This document shows, piece after piece, positions 40,452 through 50,144 of a stretch of DNA of 64,000 nucleotides (position 1 is the stretch's first letter; every line of letters starts with the position of its first letter). Origin of the DNA: Bacillus oleivorans (GTDB lineage Bacteria; Bacillota; Bacilli; Bacillales; JC228). The translations under genes and the position numbers were made by a program. The notes beneath the pieces were generated by a model. The model had not been told where the DNA came from. It saw nothing but the letters and a program-made list of their open reading frames with translations, and ran no database searches. The stretch lies in assembly GCF_900207585.1 (NCBI RefSeq), contig NZ_OAOP01000002.1:1-64000 (forward strand). The letters are read 5' to 3'.

Positions 40452-42737
40452 ATGACTTTACGTCACTGGTTTATTATCGGCGGATGTGCCATCATAGCAA
40501 TCCATTTTGTTCATGTCGAGCACGAATGGATTCTATGGGTTTTTACCCTCTTTTTAGGAATCATAGCAGTCTATTTTAAAAAATTCAGACTGTATGGATT
40601 GCTGATGGTGGCCAGTCTTGTCATTTTTTCATATATTGCTTTAACGGAAATGGAGCCCCTTACTGCTTGGAAAACAGGTGAACGAGTAGAACTTTTGGTT
40701 CGATTCACCGATTATTTAGAGAATAATGGACATGTACAAGCCTCGATCGTAAAAGCCGAGAATGACGCAAAACTCCTCTTCCAGTCCTATGAAAAAGAGG
40801 CCCAGCTTGAACGATTCATTGAGCCTGGGATCGTTTGCCGAGTTAAAGGAACGATCGAGGAACCACCGGCAGCAACCAATTTTAATGCTTTCGATTATCG
40901 GAATTATCTTCATTCACAAGGGATATTTTGGATATTTAAGGCCCAATCATTTCAAAAAAGTGATTGTACCCCAGATCCAGCCACGTTCTCTTTCTCTTCG
41001 CTCCAGCACCTTCAAGAATATATCACTAGTCAAATAAAGCAATCTTTGCCTTCCCCTTCCCAAGAATTAGTACTGGCCCTTTTATTAGGGAACCGAGGTG
41101 AAATGGAATCGGATGTAACAGATGCCTATGAGAAACTTGGTATTGTCCACTTGCTGGCGATTTCCGGCTTACACGTAGGTCTTTTATCAGCTGTCCTATT
41201 TGGAATTGGTATTCGATCTGGACTTACCCGTGAAGGAACGACGATTCTGCTGCTGACAGTCTTACCAATTTATGCGGTCCTGTCCGGTGCAGCCCCTTCT
41301 GTTATAAGAGCAGTATTGATGGCATTCATTGTGCTTCTTTGCTACCTGTTAAAAGTTCGGCAATCGATTCATCAGGTATTTTTTATTAGTTTAATGACTG
41401 TACTCATCTTCCAGCCCTTTTCTATTTATGCCGTTGGGTTTCAGCTTTCTTACGGAGTTACGTTAAGCCTCCTTATATCAATCAGACGAATATTATCTTT
41501 TCAAATGAATCAGTGGAAATCCTCACTTACTGTATCGATCATAGCTACATTAGCATCAATCCCCTTCCTCTTGTATCATTTTTTTTCCTTTTCCCCATAC
41601 AGTATTTTGCTAAATCTTTTATATGTTCCTCTCTTTTCCGTAATCCTCTTGCCTCTTAGCTGGATACTGGCCATACTTGTGCTGACGATCGGAAGTGCCC
41701 CAGCTTTTTTAGTGGAAATGTCAAATAAACTGATCCAAGGGGCTAATACATTTGCGCTTATAATTAGTGAAATACCGTTTTCCTCCATTATTTTTGGCCG
41801 GCTGCATCCTGTTCATTTATCGATTGTAATAATGGGAGTTCTTTTAATTGCTGTTTTGATGGAGGATAAAAAAGAAAACAGGATTAAATACCTTTTAATT
41901 AGCATCCTTATTTGTTTATCCCTGACTATGCCTAAGCTAGATGGACAAATTACAGCCATTAATGTGGGACAAGGTGATTCAATTTTGATTCAACTGCCAT
42001 TTAACGAAGGGACGTACTTAATCGATTCTGGCAGAGCTGACAAGTTAGACGATATCGAGGATTCTGGATATATAGCGGCTGAGGCCGTAATTATGCCTTA
42101 TTTGCATTCATTGGGAATTACTAAAGTCGATAAGCTTATTGTCACTCACGGTGATTTAGATCACGCAGGTGGTGTTCCATATTTGATAGATCATTTAAAA
42201 ATAAAAGAAATAGTAATCGGAAAAAAATTAACGTATTCTGATTTGGAAATTGAAATAATGGGTAAAGCAAAGAGGGCTGAAATCCCCATCATGCTTGTCC
42301 AATCAGGAGATTATTGGTTTACCCGTCATGGGAAATATGCGATTCTTTCTCCTGAAGGAAATGAAAGAAATGAAAATGACAGTTCCGTTGTCCTTCATGT
42401 GGCAATCGCTCAAGAATCATTTCTGTTTACTGGAGATATTTCAATTGAGAAGGAACAAAGATTACTCAAATTGTATCCCAACTTAAAAGCAGATTATTTA
42501 AAAGTAGGCCATCATGGGAGTCAAACATCAACGGGTGTCCCTTTTTTAAAAGTAGTGAGCCCAAGCTATGCGGTCATATCAGTCGGAAAAAACAATTGGT
42601 ACGGTCACCCTGATCCTGAAGTATTAAGAAATTTAAAAGAGGAAGATATTAAAGTGTTTAGAACAGATCAAAATGGGGCTATCCAATATAAGCTGAATCT
42701 TTTTTCGAATGGAACCCTTCAAACCACTTTGCCATAG
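40452..42737 (+). CDS. comEC: ComEC, DNA-uptake channel
   Basis: 761 residues. N-terminal DUF4131 and competence domains have many hydrophobic segments; the LLGNRGEM...HLLAISGLHVGLL motif in the ComEC/Rec2 domain is clear. The C-terminal metallo-beta-lactamase-like domain (about 510-760) has THGDLDHAGG and HHGS, a probable nuclease that degrades the non-transforming strand. It forms the inner-membrane channel for single-stranded DNA. The frame is intact, so competence could be functional. Confidence 0.94.
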   Translation: MTLRHWFIIGGCAIIAIHFVHVEHEWILWVFTLFLGIIAVYFKKFRLYGLLMVASLVIFSYIALTEMEPLTAWKTGERVELLVRFTDYLENNGHVQASIVKAENDAKLLFQSYEKEAQLERFIEPGIVCRVKGTIEEPPAATNFNAFDYRNYLHSQGIFWIFKAQSFQKSDCTPDPATFSFSSLQHLQEYITSQIKQSLPSPSQELVLALLLGNRGEMESDVTDAYEKLGIVHLLAISGLHVGLLSAVLFGIGIRSGLTREGTTILLLTVLPIYAVLSGAAPSVIRAVLMAFIVLLCYLLKVRQSIHQVFFISLMTVLIFQPFSIYAVGFQLSYGVTLSLLISIRRILSFQMNQWKSSLTVSIIATLASIPFLLYHFFSFSPYSILLNLLYVPLFSVILLPLSWILAILVLTIGSAPAFLVEMSNKLIQGANTFALIISEIPFSSIIFGRLHPVHLSIVIMGVLLIAVLMEDKKENRIKYLLISILICLSLTMPKLDGQITAINVGQGDSILIQLPFNEGTYLIDSGRADKLDDIEDSGYIAAEAVIMPYLHSLGITKVDKLIVTHGDLDHAGGVPYLIDHLKIKEIVIGKKLTYSDLEIEIMGKAKRAEIPIMLVQSGDYWFTRHGKYAILSPEGNERNENDSSVVLHVAIAQESFLFTGDISIEKEQRLLKLYPNLKADYLKVGHHGSQTSTGVPFLKVVSPSYAVISVGKNNWYGHPDPEVLRNLKEEDIKVFRTDQNGAIQYKLNLFSNGTLQTTLP

Positions 42738-42774
42738 AATAATACGTGACCAACATATGCGAAAAAATGAAAAA

Positions 42775-42800
42775 GAGACTACCCAAAGTAGTCTCTTAAA
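42775..42800. terminator. bidirectional terminator between comEC and yqzM
   Basis: GAGACTAC / GTAGTCTC, perfect 8-bp stem (42775-42782, 42788-42795), with A and T runs on both sides. Confidence 0.75.
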
Positions 42801-42822
42801 GGATTTTTTTCTCAAGATTTCA

Positions 42823-42957
42823 TTATCTTCCTAAAACCTCAATTACAGTAGCAATAATGAACATCGTTGCAAAGAAACCGAATGAAACGACAAAGCCTAC
42901 AATTGAATCTGAAAAATCATTACGTTTACTTTGGACGTCTTTTTCAAACTGATTCAC
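42823..42957 (-). CDS. yqzM: YqzM, small membrane protein
   Basis: 44 residues, as in B. subtilis, GTG start after GGAGGGG. The N-terminus is polar (NQFEKDVQSKRND) and one hydrophobic helix follows (VGFVVSFGFFATMFIIATV). YqzM has been associated with competence as a conserved small protein. It lies convergent with comEC, as in B. subtilis. Confidence 0.9.
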   Translation of the reverse strand: MNQFEKDVQSKRNDFSDSIVGFVVSFGFFATMFIIATVIEVLGR

Positions 42958-43123
42958 TTACTACCCCTCCTATTTCCATTTAAGTATAAAATAATGCTTT
43001 ATAAAAATCTAGCCTTTCTGCCCAAATAACCTGATTTCACTAAAGGACTCATTTCTAAATATGACAAGAGTTTACACAAATACTTTAGTCCTGAAGGGTC
43101 AAACTACAAGTACAAAGGGATCC

Positions 43124-43161
43124 CGCCAATGAAAAAGGGTCCTAGGTCTTTTTCATTGGCG
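43124..43161. repeat. 14-bp perfect inverted repeat
   Basis: CGCCAATGAAAAAG pairs perfectly with CTTTTTCATTGGCG around a 10-base loop GGTCCTAGGT, which is itself partly palindromic. Confidence 0.7.
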
Positions 43162-43173
43162 TTTAAATAAAGG

Positions 43174-43217
43174 GGAATTGGCACCTCCGGCAGCCAATTC
43201 CTTTTGTTCTTTTTTAG
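43174..43217 (+). terminator. terminator-like hairpin upstream of holA
   Basis: GGAATTGGC / GCCAATTCC (43174-43182, 43193-43201), followed by TTTTGTTCTTTTTT. It would end a transcript coming from the 42958-43170 gap. Confidence 0.65.
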
Positions 43218-43326
43218 GAAAACGGGGGAACTATGAACTAAATAATTTGCTGTTTTATCTAAAATTCATAATCCCTTTTTTCCTTGCATTGAGGAGTGCA
43301 TTCTCTTACCATTAAAAGAAAAAGGA

Positions 43327-44376
43327 TTGGACCGATGCAGTGTGGATGTATGGAAGCAGATTAAAAAACAGCAATTCGCTCCCATTTATTTAATATGTGG
43401 TACAGATACATATATTATGAATAAAACGAAACAATTACTGATAAAAAATTCGATGGATGAAGAAACCATGGATTTTAATTTTTCCCATTATGATATGGAA
43501 GAAGTTCCTTTAGAAAATGCGATCGATGATGCCCAAACACTTCCCTTTATTGGGGAAAGAAGGATTATTTTAATAGACAAGCCTTTCTTTTTAACGGCAG
43601 AAAAGAAATTAAATGCCCCAGAGCATAATTTAGATAAGCTTGAAGAATATATTCAGGCTCCAAACCCCAGCTCTATTTTGGTCATCTCAGCACCGTATGA
43701 AAAATTAGATGAGCGAAAAAAAATAACTAAATTGCTTAAAAAAAATGCCGAGGTAGTTGAAGCAAAGCCTCTTGCCGGATATCAGCTTGAACAATGGGTC
43801 AAAGACCAATTAGATAAACACGGGTTACATTTAAATCAGGATGCTATTGACATGCTAATGCAATTAGGCGGTAATCAAGCTTGGATGTTAGGGCAGGAAA
43901 TTGAAAAATTAGCGCTTTATGCAGGAAATGAGAAGATGATTTCGGCTGAGGAGGTGGAAATGTTAGTAGCTAAATCGCTGGAAAATAATATATTTTCGTT
44001 TGTTGATAAAGTAGTTCGGAAAGATACGAAACAAAGCTTTACGATTTTACATGATTTATTAAAACAAAATGAGGAACCGATAAAGATTATCGCCTTGTTG
44101 GCTTCACAATTTCGGATCATATACCAGGCAAAGGCATATGCACAGAAAGGGTACGGACAAAAACAAATTGCCTCCATTTTAGGGGCTGCTCCATTTAGAG
44201 TTCAAATCGCTTTAAAACAAAGTCAGCTATTTCAGCAGGATGAACTGTACGCTATCATGCAGGCATTTGCACAAGCAGATTATCAGATGAAAACAGGAAA
44301 AATGGAAAAAGATTTAATATTGGAGCTCTTGTTATTACAAATTCATCAAATTAGAAACAAAAAAACAGCGCTGTAA
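43327..44376 (+). CDS. holA: DNA polymerase III delta subunit
   Basis: 349 residues from a TTG after AAAGGA. The opening VDVWKQIKKQQFAPIYLICG is close to B. subtilis YqeN. The AAA+-like N-terminal half includes LPFIGERRIILI. The C-terminal collar part contains QNEEPIKIIALLASQFRIIYQ. It opens the beta clamp within the clamp loader. It is convergent with rpsT, with the same order as in B. subtilis. The exact start is uncertain. Confidence 0.93.
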   Translation: MDRCSVDVWKQIKKQQFAPIYLICGTDTYIMNKTKQLLIKNSMDEETMDFNFSHYDMEEVPLENAIDDAQTLPFIGERRIILIDKPFFLTAEKKLNAPEHNLDKLEEYIQAPNPSSILVISAPYEKLDERKKITKLLKKNAEVVEAKPLAGYQLEQWVKDQLDKHGLHLNQDAIDMLMQLGGNQAWMLGQEIEKLALYAGNEKMISAEEVEMLVAKSLENNIFSFVDKVVRKDTKQSFTILHDLLKQNEEPIKIIALLASQFRIIYQAKAYAQKGYGQKQIASILGAAPFRVQIALKQSQLFQQDELYAIMQAFAQADYQMKTGKMEKDLILELLLLQIHQIRNKKTAL

Positions 44377-44391
44377 AAGGCGCTGTTTATG
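44364..44391. terminator. bidirectional terminator between holA and rpsT
   Basis: AACAGCGC / GCGCTGTT, 8-bp stem with an A-rich loop, flanked by A5 on one side. It overlaps the 3' end of holA and abuts the rpsT stop. Confidence 0.75.
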
Positions 44392-44653
44392 CGTTTAGAG
44401 AATTAATTTGTTTAGCTAGGCGAGATTTTTTGCGAGCTGCTGCATTCTTGTGGATAAGACCTTTTGTTGCGGCTTTATCAAGCTCTTTTGTTGCATTCAC
44501 AACAGATGCTTTTGCTGCTTCAACGTCTTTATTAGCAATGGCTGCTTCAACCTTTTTAACGGCTGTACGCATTGCAGATTTTTGCGCTGCGTTTTGGGCG
44601 TTGCGTTCATTAGTTGTTTTAACACGCTTAATAGCTGACTTAATGTTTGGCAT
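44387..44653 (-). CDS. rpsT: 30S ribosomal protein S20
   Basis: 88 residues, basic and helical: [18 protein letters not shown] start and a C-terminal [13 protein letters not shown] are the standard bS20 pattern. AGGAGGTGAC precedes the ATG. It binds 16S rRNA early in 30S assembly. A promoter is seen at 44732-44760. It is leftward between two rightward genes, as in B. subtilis. Confidence 0.96.
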   Translation of the reverse strand: MPNIKSAIKRVKTTNERNAQNAAQKSAMRTAVKKVEAAIANKDVEAAKASVVNATKELDKAATKGLIHKNAAARKKSRLAKQINSLNA

Positions 44654-44731
44654 GCTAGTCACCTCCTAATCGGATTCGGAGTTGTATCAAACTCTTTGTA
44701 AGTTACCGATTTTTAAATAAGAACAAATGAT

Positions 44732-44760
44732 ATTCTAACAAAGGCAGTATCTAAATGCAA
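44732..44760 (-). promoter_or_regulatory. sigma-A promoter of rpsT
   Basis: On the minus strand TTGCAT and TAGAAT are separated by 17 bases; the -10 lies about 79 bases upstream of the ATG, leaving a leader of about 70 bases. Confidence 0.65.
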
Positions 44761-44912
44761 TAGTTTCATTAAACTTCACCTCAGTTTGTCTCTTGATCCG
44801 TGAAAAAAGTATCAATGAGAAGAACTGGAATTTGCAGGAATACTCGTATGAAGTTTCCGTAAAAGGGCGAACCTAGAAAATGAGAATCTGGGAACTTAAG
44901 GAGTGAACTTGA

Positions 44913-46034
44913 ATGGATCAGCAATCGATTGACCTTTCTAAATATGCGGTGAGAACAGACCTAGCCGTAGAAGCAAGAGAAATGGTGGTAGACCAGCAAA
45001 ATCAGCAGCAAAAGGAAGCGATGTCTGAACTGGAAGGAGTTCAAATAAAAGAAAGGCAAGAAGAGGGCATTAAAATAACGGAAGTCATTATTTCCGAAGC
45101 CGGAGAGAAGACAATCGGGAAAAAGAAGGGGCGATATTTAACCGTCGAAGCCCAAGGAATCAGGCAGCAAGATACGGTTTTGCAGCAGCGCGTGGAAGAA
45201 GTCCTTGCCCGTGAATTTAGTGCATTCCTTGAAGATAAAGGAATTTCAAAGGATGCTTCTTGTCTTGTCGTTGGGTTAGGGAACTGGAATGTTACACCTG
45301 ATGCTCTTGGTCCATTAGTTTGTGAAAGTATGTTTATTACCAGACATCTATTTGAGCTTCAGCCTGAGTCAGTGGATGAGGGATACCGTCCAGTAAGTGC
45401 ATTAGCGCCTGGAGTAATGGGATTAACAGGAATTGAAACAAGCGATATTATCTATGGAGTCGTTAATAAATCAAAGCCGGACTTTGTCATAGCGATAGAT
45501 TCGCTGGCATCCCGTTCGATTGAACGCGTAAATGCGACGATTCAAATATCAGATACCGGAATTCATCCTGGTTCTGGGGTAGGAAATAAAAGAAAAGAAC
45601 TCAGTCAAGAAACTCTTGGAATCCCAGTTATTTCCATTGGTGTTCCAACTGTGGTGGACGCGGTGACGATTACTAGTGATACGATTGACTTCATTCTCAA
45701 GCATTTTGGCAGAGAGATTAAGGAGCAAGGGAAACCATCTAAAGCCCTGACGCCTGCAGGTATGACTTTTGGAGAAAAAAGAGTATATACGGAGGAAGAT
45801 CTCCCAGGCGAAGAACAGCGAAAATCATTTCTTGGCTTAATCGGAACGCTAGAAGAAAATGAAAAGCGGCAATTAATTTCTGAAGTATTAGGTCCAATTG
45901 GCCATAATTTAATGGTGACTCCGAAAGAAGTCGATGTTTTTATTGAGGATACGGCAAATCTAGTTGCAAACGCGCTAAATGCAGCTCTTCATGAGGCCGT
46001 TGATCAAACCGATGCAGGGTTTAAAACGAAATAA
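44913..46034 (+). CDS. gpr: germination protease GPR
   Basis: 373 residues, family A25 aspartic-type protease. It cleaves small acid-soluble spore proteins at germination. The start [21 protein letters not shown] includes the propeptide; autoprocessing yields the active form. The conserved core [20 protein letters not shown] is present. AAGGAGTG lies before the ATG. It is followed by spoIIP 14 bases later, as in B. subtilis. In B. subtilis the gene is read in the forespore. Confidence 0.95.
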   Translation: MDQQSIDLSKYAVRTDLAVEAREMVVDQQNQQQKEAMSELEGVQIKERQEEGIKITEVIISEAGEKTIGKKKGRYLTVEAQGIRQQDTVLQQRVEEVLAREFSAFLEDKGISKDASCLVVGLGNWNVTPDALGPLVCESMFITRHLFELQPESVDEGYRPVSALAPGVMGLTGIETSDIIYGVVNKSKPDFVIAIDSLASRSIERVNATIQISDTGIHPGSGVGNKRKELSQETLGIPVISIGVPTVVDAVTITSDTIDFILKHFGREIKEQGKPSKALTPAGMTFGEKRVYTEEDLPGEEQRKSFLGLIGTLEENEKRQLISEVLGPIGHNLMVTPKEVDVFIEDTANLVANALNAALHEAVDQTDAGFKTK

Positions 46035-46048
46035 AATGGGAGGACAAA

Positions 46049-47326
46049 GTGGACGATAAGGTTCTATCTTCTCTATCAAATTCATATGGTAGAAGTAAGT
46101 TTTTAGAAGAAAGGAGAACTATAGTGAAACCTTATCGCCGTCAAAGTCCTTTTATAACCATTCAGGGGATTCATATTGTAAAAGCCGTTGGAATTTTTGT
46201 AATAGTGATGTTTCTTCTTTTTTCTTTAAGTGGAGTCATTACCAAATTAAATGATTCCTTTCGTTTATCTTCATTAAATGTTCATAATGCTGTTGCAGAC
46301 CTTAACATCGAAATGGTTTATGCAGTTATGGGCACCGAAAATCGCTATTTCTTGGAAGGGCTGCCTAAGAGTGAGCAGAAAATTTCACTGGCCAAACCGC
46401 TTATAGCAATGGCTACTAATATTGAATTTGAAGATCCGACAAGCTTTTTGGGAAGAGAGCTCCCAGGCTTATATGCGTATCAACAGAAGGTTATTGCTCC
46501 AAGGGATGGCAGTGATTATACGGATATGCCGATTGAATCTACACCTTCTATTAAGGAAATTGAAAAAGATGTGCCCGTCAAAAATACCGAAGATATAGAC
46601 CCGGCACCGGCAGTAGAAGACACAGCCCCTCCTCCAGAGCAAACAACTGGGGAAAAAGACGTTGTTTATATTTACTCTGCACATAATCGTGAATCGTTTT
46701 TGCCTCATTTAGAAGGAGTAACAGACCCCGACCTTGCCTACCATTCTGAAGTAAATATCACAAAGGTAGGAGACCGTCTCAAGGAAGAGCTTGAGCAAAG
46801 AGGCATTGGGACCGCTGTGGATAAAACAGATATTTACGGGAAGATCATCAATGATGGATTAGATTACACAGAGTCATACGATATAGCGAGACCCGTAGTT
46901 CAAGAAGCATTAGCAGCTAACCGAGATGTAAGTTATGTAATGGATATTCATCGGGACGCACAGCCGAGAGGAAAAACGACAATTGAAATTAATGGAAAAA
47001 CCTATGCACAAATAATGTTTGTAATCGGCAGGGAAAATCCAAATTTTGAAAAAAATAAAAGGATTGCTGAAGAACTTCACAACAGACTGAACGAAGTCTA
47101 TCCGGGAATCAGCAGAAAAGTTGTGTCAAAGGCAGGAACCGGAGTTGATGGAGTATATAACCAAGACTTACTTGGAAATGCTCTATTAATAGAAATGGGA
47201 GGATACGAAAATAACTTTGAAGAGCTTTACAATACCGCAGAAGCTTTTGCAGAAGTCTTCAGTGAATATTACTGGCAAGCTGAGGCTGTAAATACGGATG
47301 AAGAAACGGATAAGACACAGCAATAA
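46049..47326 (+). CDS. spoIIP: SpoIIP, amidase/endopeptidase for engulfment
   Basis: 425 residues, GTG start 8 bases after GGGAGG. One transmembrane helix (about 49-69) anchors it; an Asp/Pro-rich linker precedes the catalytic domain (about 205-410), whose zinc residues are in IYSAHNRESF, the later MDIHRDAQPR and the Glu in LLIEMGGYEN. With SpoIID and SpoIIM it thins septal wall peptidoglycan for engulfment in the mother cell. Context gpr-spoIIP-yqxA is conserved. Confidence 0.95.
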   Translation: MDDKVLSSLSNSYGRSKFLEERRTIVKPYRRQSPFITIQGIHIVKAVGIFVIVMFLLFSLSGVITKLNDSFRLSSLNVHNAVADLNIEMVYAVMGTENRYFLEGLPKSEQKISLAKPLIAMATNIEFEDPTSFLGRELPGLYAYQQKVIAPRDGSDYTDMPIESTPSIKEIEKDVPVKNTEDIDPAPAVEDTAPPPEQTTGEKDVVYIYSAHNRESFLPHLEGVTDPDLAYHSEVNITKVGDRLKEELEQRGIGTAVDKTDIYGKIINDGLDYTESYDIARPVVQEALAANRDVSYVMDIHRDAQPRGKTTIEINGKTYAQIMFVIGRENPNFEKNKRIAEELHNRLNEVYPGISRKVVSKAGTGVDGVYNQDLLGNALLIEMGGYENNFEELYNTAEAFAEVFSEYYWQAEAVNTDEETDKTQQ

Positions 47327-47373
47327 TAAATGGGAGATAAAAGGAACTTATCAGGTATAAAGGAGTCCTGAGT

Positions 47374-47721
47374 ATGAAGAGATTTATTTTAAAAGTTTTA
47401 ACCCTCGTTTTTATCCTGTTTTTCGGTGTTTTGATAGGAATGCAGTATGCCAATGAAGGTATGATGAAAATGCGGGGCTATAGTGACCCGAGCTTTGAGC
47501 AGCCCCTCTCCCTTCAAGAAGCTGCTCCGGGTGAGGTCGAGGCATCCTTTTTAGGAAATACTCTTTCTACTCATGATCTAGAAGTGAAACAGAAACAGCT
47601 TGAAGAAGTTAAATCCTTTAATCTCTTTTCTCAAATCGGCAAAGGTCTTGCTCAATTTATAACCGGTTTTATTCAGGGGATCCTGTCTGTTTTTGGGGGT
47701 ATACTAAGTCTAGTTTCATGA
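47374..47721 (+). CDS. yqxA: YqxA, sporulation-region membrane protein
   Basis: 115 residues, one N-terminal membrane helix (VLTLVFILFFGVLIGM) and a hydrophobic C-terminal stretch (GKGLAQFITGFIQGILS). B. subtilis has YqxA at this position, after spoIIP. Function is unknown. AAAGGAGTC lies before the ATG. A strong terminator follows. Confidence 0.85.
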   Translation: MKRFILKVLTLVFILFFGVLIGMQYANEGMMKMRGYSDPSFEQPLSLQEAAPGEVEASFLGNTLSTHDLEVKQKQLEEVKSFNLFSQIGKGLAQFITGFIQGILSVFGGILSLVS

Positions 47722-47724
47722 GAG

Positions 47725-47758
47725 GCGTTTCATTTAATGAGACGCTTTTTTTTCTTTT
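47725..47758 (+). terminator. intrinsic terminator of the gpr-spoIIP-yqxA unit
   Basis: GCGTTTCAT / ATGAGACGC form a 9-bp stem (one G-T) with a 3-base loop, followed by TTTTTTTT. Confidence 0.8.
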
Positions 47759-47801
47759 TGTATAGTGAAGCTATTTATTTCTAAGCAATCGTGACGGAAT
47801 G

Positions 47802-47927
47802 CGGACATTGGTTCCTTTATTTGTGAAAAAAGTGAGGTTTTTCGGTTTTATCGGACACTGGATCCTTTATAAGGACAAATTAGGTCATTTTCTTATAAAA
47901 ATTGATAAATAACGGATCTCCTGTCCG
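47802..47927. repeat. dispersed GGACAC...GTTATT repeat, locus 1
   Basis: Units CGGACATTGGTTCCTTTATT (47802) and CGGACACTGGATCCTTTAT (47852), and the inverted AATAACGGATCTCCTGTCCG (47908), follow the pattern GGACA(C/T)TGG(T/A)TCC(G/T)TTAT. The first and last can pair. The same family occurs at 62196-62373. No coding function. Confidence 0.6.
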
Positions 47928-48020
47928 CGAATTCCAAGAAAATTACTTATTTTCATTAGTTAACAGATTCTGTGACCGTTTCAGAAGCGAATCATTATAT
48001 TCAAAGACTACTACCCTCTG

Positions 48021-48174
48021 CGGCTTGGTACTAGCCAAGTTTTCTTTACACTTTAAGATAAATTGACAGCAAAGAAGGTAATTCGACGCAGTTGCCAATT
48101 TAAGGTTTAAAGTATAAGTGCAACTAGGCTATTACCGGCGCCTTACGGCTTGGTACTAGCCAAGTTTTCTTTAC
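48021..48174 (+). repeat. two 29-bp direct repeats with internal hairpin
   Basis: The 29-base sequence starting CGGCTTGGTACTAGCCAAG and ending TTTTCTTTAC occurs at 48021-48049 and 48146-48174 without mismatch. Each contains CTTGG-TACTAG-CCAAG followed by a T-rich tract, so each could act as a terminator. They lie 125 bp apart in the 500-bp gap before lepA. Confidence 0.7.
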
Positions 48175-48228
48175 GCTGATATAATGAAGAATAGTGTATT
48201 TTGCGGTAATTTAGTAGGAGTGAACCGA

Positions 48229-50070
48229 ATGAATAACGAAGACAGACGCAGAAGGCAAGAGCGGATTCGAAACTTTTCCATTATTGCTCATATTGACCAT
48301 GGAAAATCGACTCTTGCAGACAGAATCTTAGAAAAAACAAATGCATTAACAGCACGTGAAATGAAAGACCAGCTCCTCGATTCTATGGATCTTGAGCGTG
48401 AGCGGGGAATCACAATTAAATTAAATGCTGTTCAATTAAAATATAAAGCCAAAGATGGCGAGGACTATATTTTTCACCTTATTGATACACCAGGGCATGT
48501 CGATTTTACCTATGAGGTTTCCCGGAGTTTAGCTGCGTGTGAAGGTGCGATTTTAGTTGTTGATGCAGCGCAAGGGATTGAAGCACAAACTTTAGCCAAC
48601 GTCTATTTAGCTTTAGACAATGATCTTGAAATCTTGCCTGTCATTAATAAAATTGATCTGCCAAGTGCGGAACCTGAACGAGTTCGCCAAGAAATTGAAG
48701 ATGTAATTGGACTCGATGCTTCTGATGCCGTTTTGGCATCTGCAAAAGCGGGAATAGGGATTGAAGACATTTTAGAGCAAATTGTTGAAAAAGTTCCGGC
48801 TCCAAAAGGCGATCCTGATGGTCCGCTAAAGGCGCTTATTTTTGATTCTTTATATGACCCATACCGCGGTGTAGTCACGTATATCCGCGTGATGGATGGA
48901 ACGGTAAAGCCAGGGGATAAAATTAAAATGATGGCAACCGGTGCAGAGTTTGAAGTAACCGAAGTAGGAGTGTTTAATCCGAAGGCTACACTTTGTGATG
49001 AGCTAACTGTCGGTGATGTCGGTTTCTTAACGGCTGCTATTAAAAATGTAAGTGATACACGGGTAGGGGATACAATCACGAACGCGAAAAATGGTGCAGT
49101 AGAGCCGCTTCCAGGGTACCGAAAATTAAATCCAATGGTATTCTGCGGTCTTTATCCGATTGATTCCGCCAAATTTAACGATTTGCGTGAAGCATTGGAA
49201 AAACTTGAATTAAACGATTCCTCCCTGCAATTCGAACCTGAAACGTCCCAGGCGCTTGGGTTTGGTTTCCGTTGCGGATTCTTAGGTCTGCTTCATATGG
49301 AAATTATCCAGGAACGGATTGAAAGAGAGTTTAAAATCGACCTAATTACGACGGCTCCAAGTGTTATTTATAATGTTTATATGACTGATGGTTCTGAGGT
49401 GCGGGTCGACAACCCTTCTAACATGCCGGATCCGCAAAAAATTGATCGGGTCGAAGAGCCATATGTCAAGGCTACCATTATGGTTCCTAATGATTATGTT
49501 GGGGCGGTTATGGAAATTTGCCAGGAAAAACGCGGCATTTTTGTTGATATGCAGTATTTAGACGAAAATCGCGTAAGTATTATTTATGAAATCCCGCTAT
49601 CAGAAATAGTTTACGATTTCTTTGATCAGCTTAAATCTTCTACAAAAGGGTATGCATCATTTGACTATGAATTAATTGGTTACAAAGCTTCTAAGCTTGT
49701 CAAAATGGACATCCTGCTTAATGGAGAAAGAGTAGATGCTTTAAGTTTTATCGTTCATAAAGATTCCGCCTATGATCGAGGCAAGGTGATTGTAGAAAAA
49801 TTAAAAGAGCTTATTCCGCGCCAACAGTTTGAAGTACCGATACAGGCAGCTGTCGGACAGAAGATTATTGCCCGTTCGACGATTAAAGCGATGCGCAAAA
49901 ACGTATTGGCTAAATGTTACGGCGGGGATATTTCGCGAAAACGAAAATTATTAGAAAAACAAAAAGAAGGTAAAAAACGGATGAAACAAGTGGGATCGGT
50001 AGAGGTTCCGCAAGAAGCGTTTATGGCCGTGTTAAAGATGGACGATACACAGTCCAAAAACAAGCAGTAA
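48229..50070 (+). CDS. lepA: elongation factor 4 (LepA)
   Basis: 613 residues from the ATG after TAGGAGTGAA; an in-frame ATG at 48184 lacks this support. G motifs: AHIDHGKST (G1), DTPGH (G3), NKIDLP (G4). EF-G-like domains II, III and V and the LepA-specific C-terminal domain ([18 protein letters not shown]) follow. It is a ribosomal GTPase involved in back-translocation or 30S biogenesis. It heads the lepA-hemW unit. Confidence 0.96.
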   Translation: MNNEDRRRRQERIRNFSIIAHIDHGKSTLADRILEKTNALTAREMKDQLLDSMDLERERGITIKLNAVQLKYKAKDGEDYIFHLIDTPGHVDFTYEVSRSLAACEGAILVVDAAQGIEAQTLANVYLALDNDLEILPVINKIDLPSAEPERVRQEIEDVIGLDASDAVLASAKAGIGIEDILEQIVEKVPAPKGDPDGPLKALIFDSLYDPYRGVVTYIRVMDGTVKPGDKIKMMATGAEFEVTEVGVFNPKATLCDELTVGDVGFLTAAIKNVSDTRVGDTITNAKNGAVEPLPGYRKLNPMVFCGLYPIDSAKFNDLREALEKLELNDSSLQFEPETSQALGFGFRCGFLGLLHMEIIQERIEREFKIDLITTAPSVIYNVYMTDGSEVRVDNPSNMPDPQKIDRVEEPYVKATIMVPNDYVGAVMEICQEKRGIFVDMQYLDENRVSIIYEIPLSEIVYDFFDQLKSSTKGYASFDYELIGYKASKLVKMDILLNGERVDALSFIVHKDSAYDRGKVIVEKLKELIPRQQFEVPIQAAVGQKIIARSTIKAMRKNVLAKCYGGDISRKRKLLEKQKEGKKRMKQVGSVEVPQEAFMAVLKMDDTQSKNKQ

Positions 50071-50144
50071 TGCAGAAAACGGGGGTGGAATAAAATTGTC
50101 CATCCTCTTTTTCTATACAAACATTTGATGGAGGTGTAACAATC

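Larger units (their letters stand above)
42958..43326. other. intergenic region with two strong hairpins
   Basis: It holds the leftward yqzM promoter area, a 14-bp perfect hairpin at 43124-43161, a terminator-like hairpin at 43174-43215 and a 23-codon ORF (43060-43131) without a ribosome site. A small RNA ending at the hairpins is possible. Confidence 0.45.

Noticed and set aside
43060-43131. 23-codon peptide between yqzM and holA
   Set aside because: No ribosome site is present; kept only as part of the intergenic observation.
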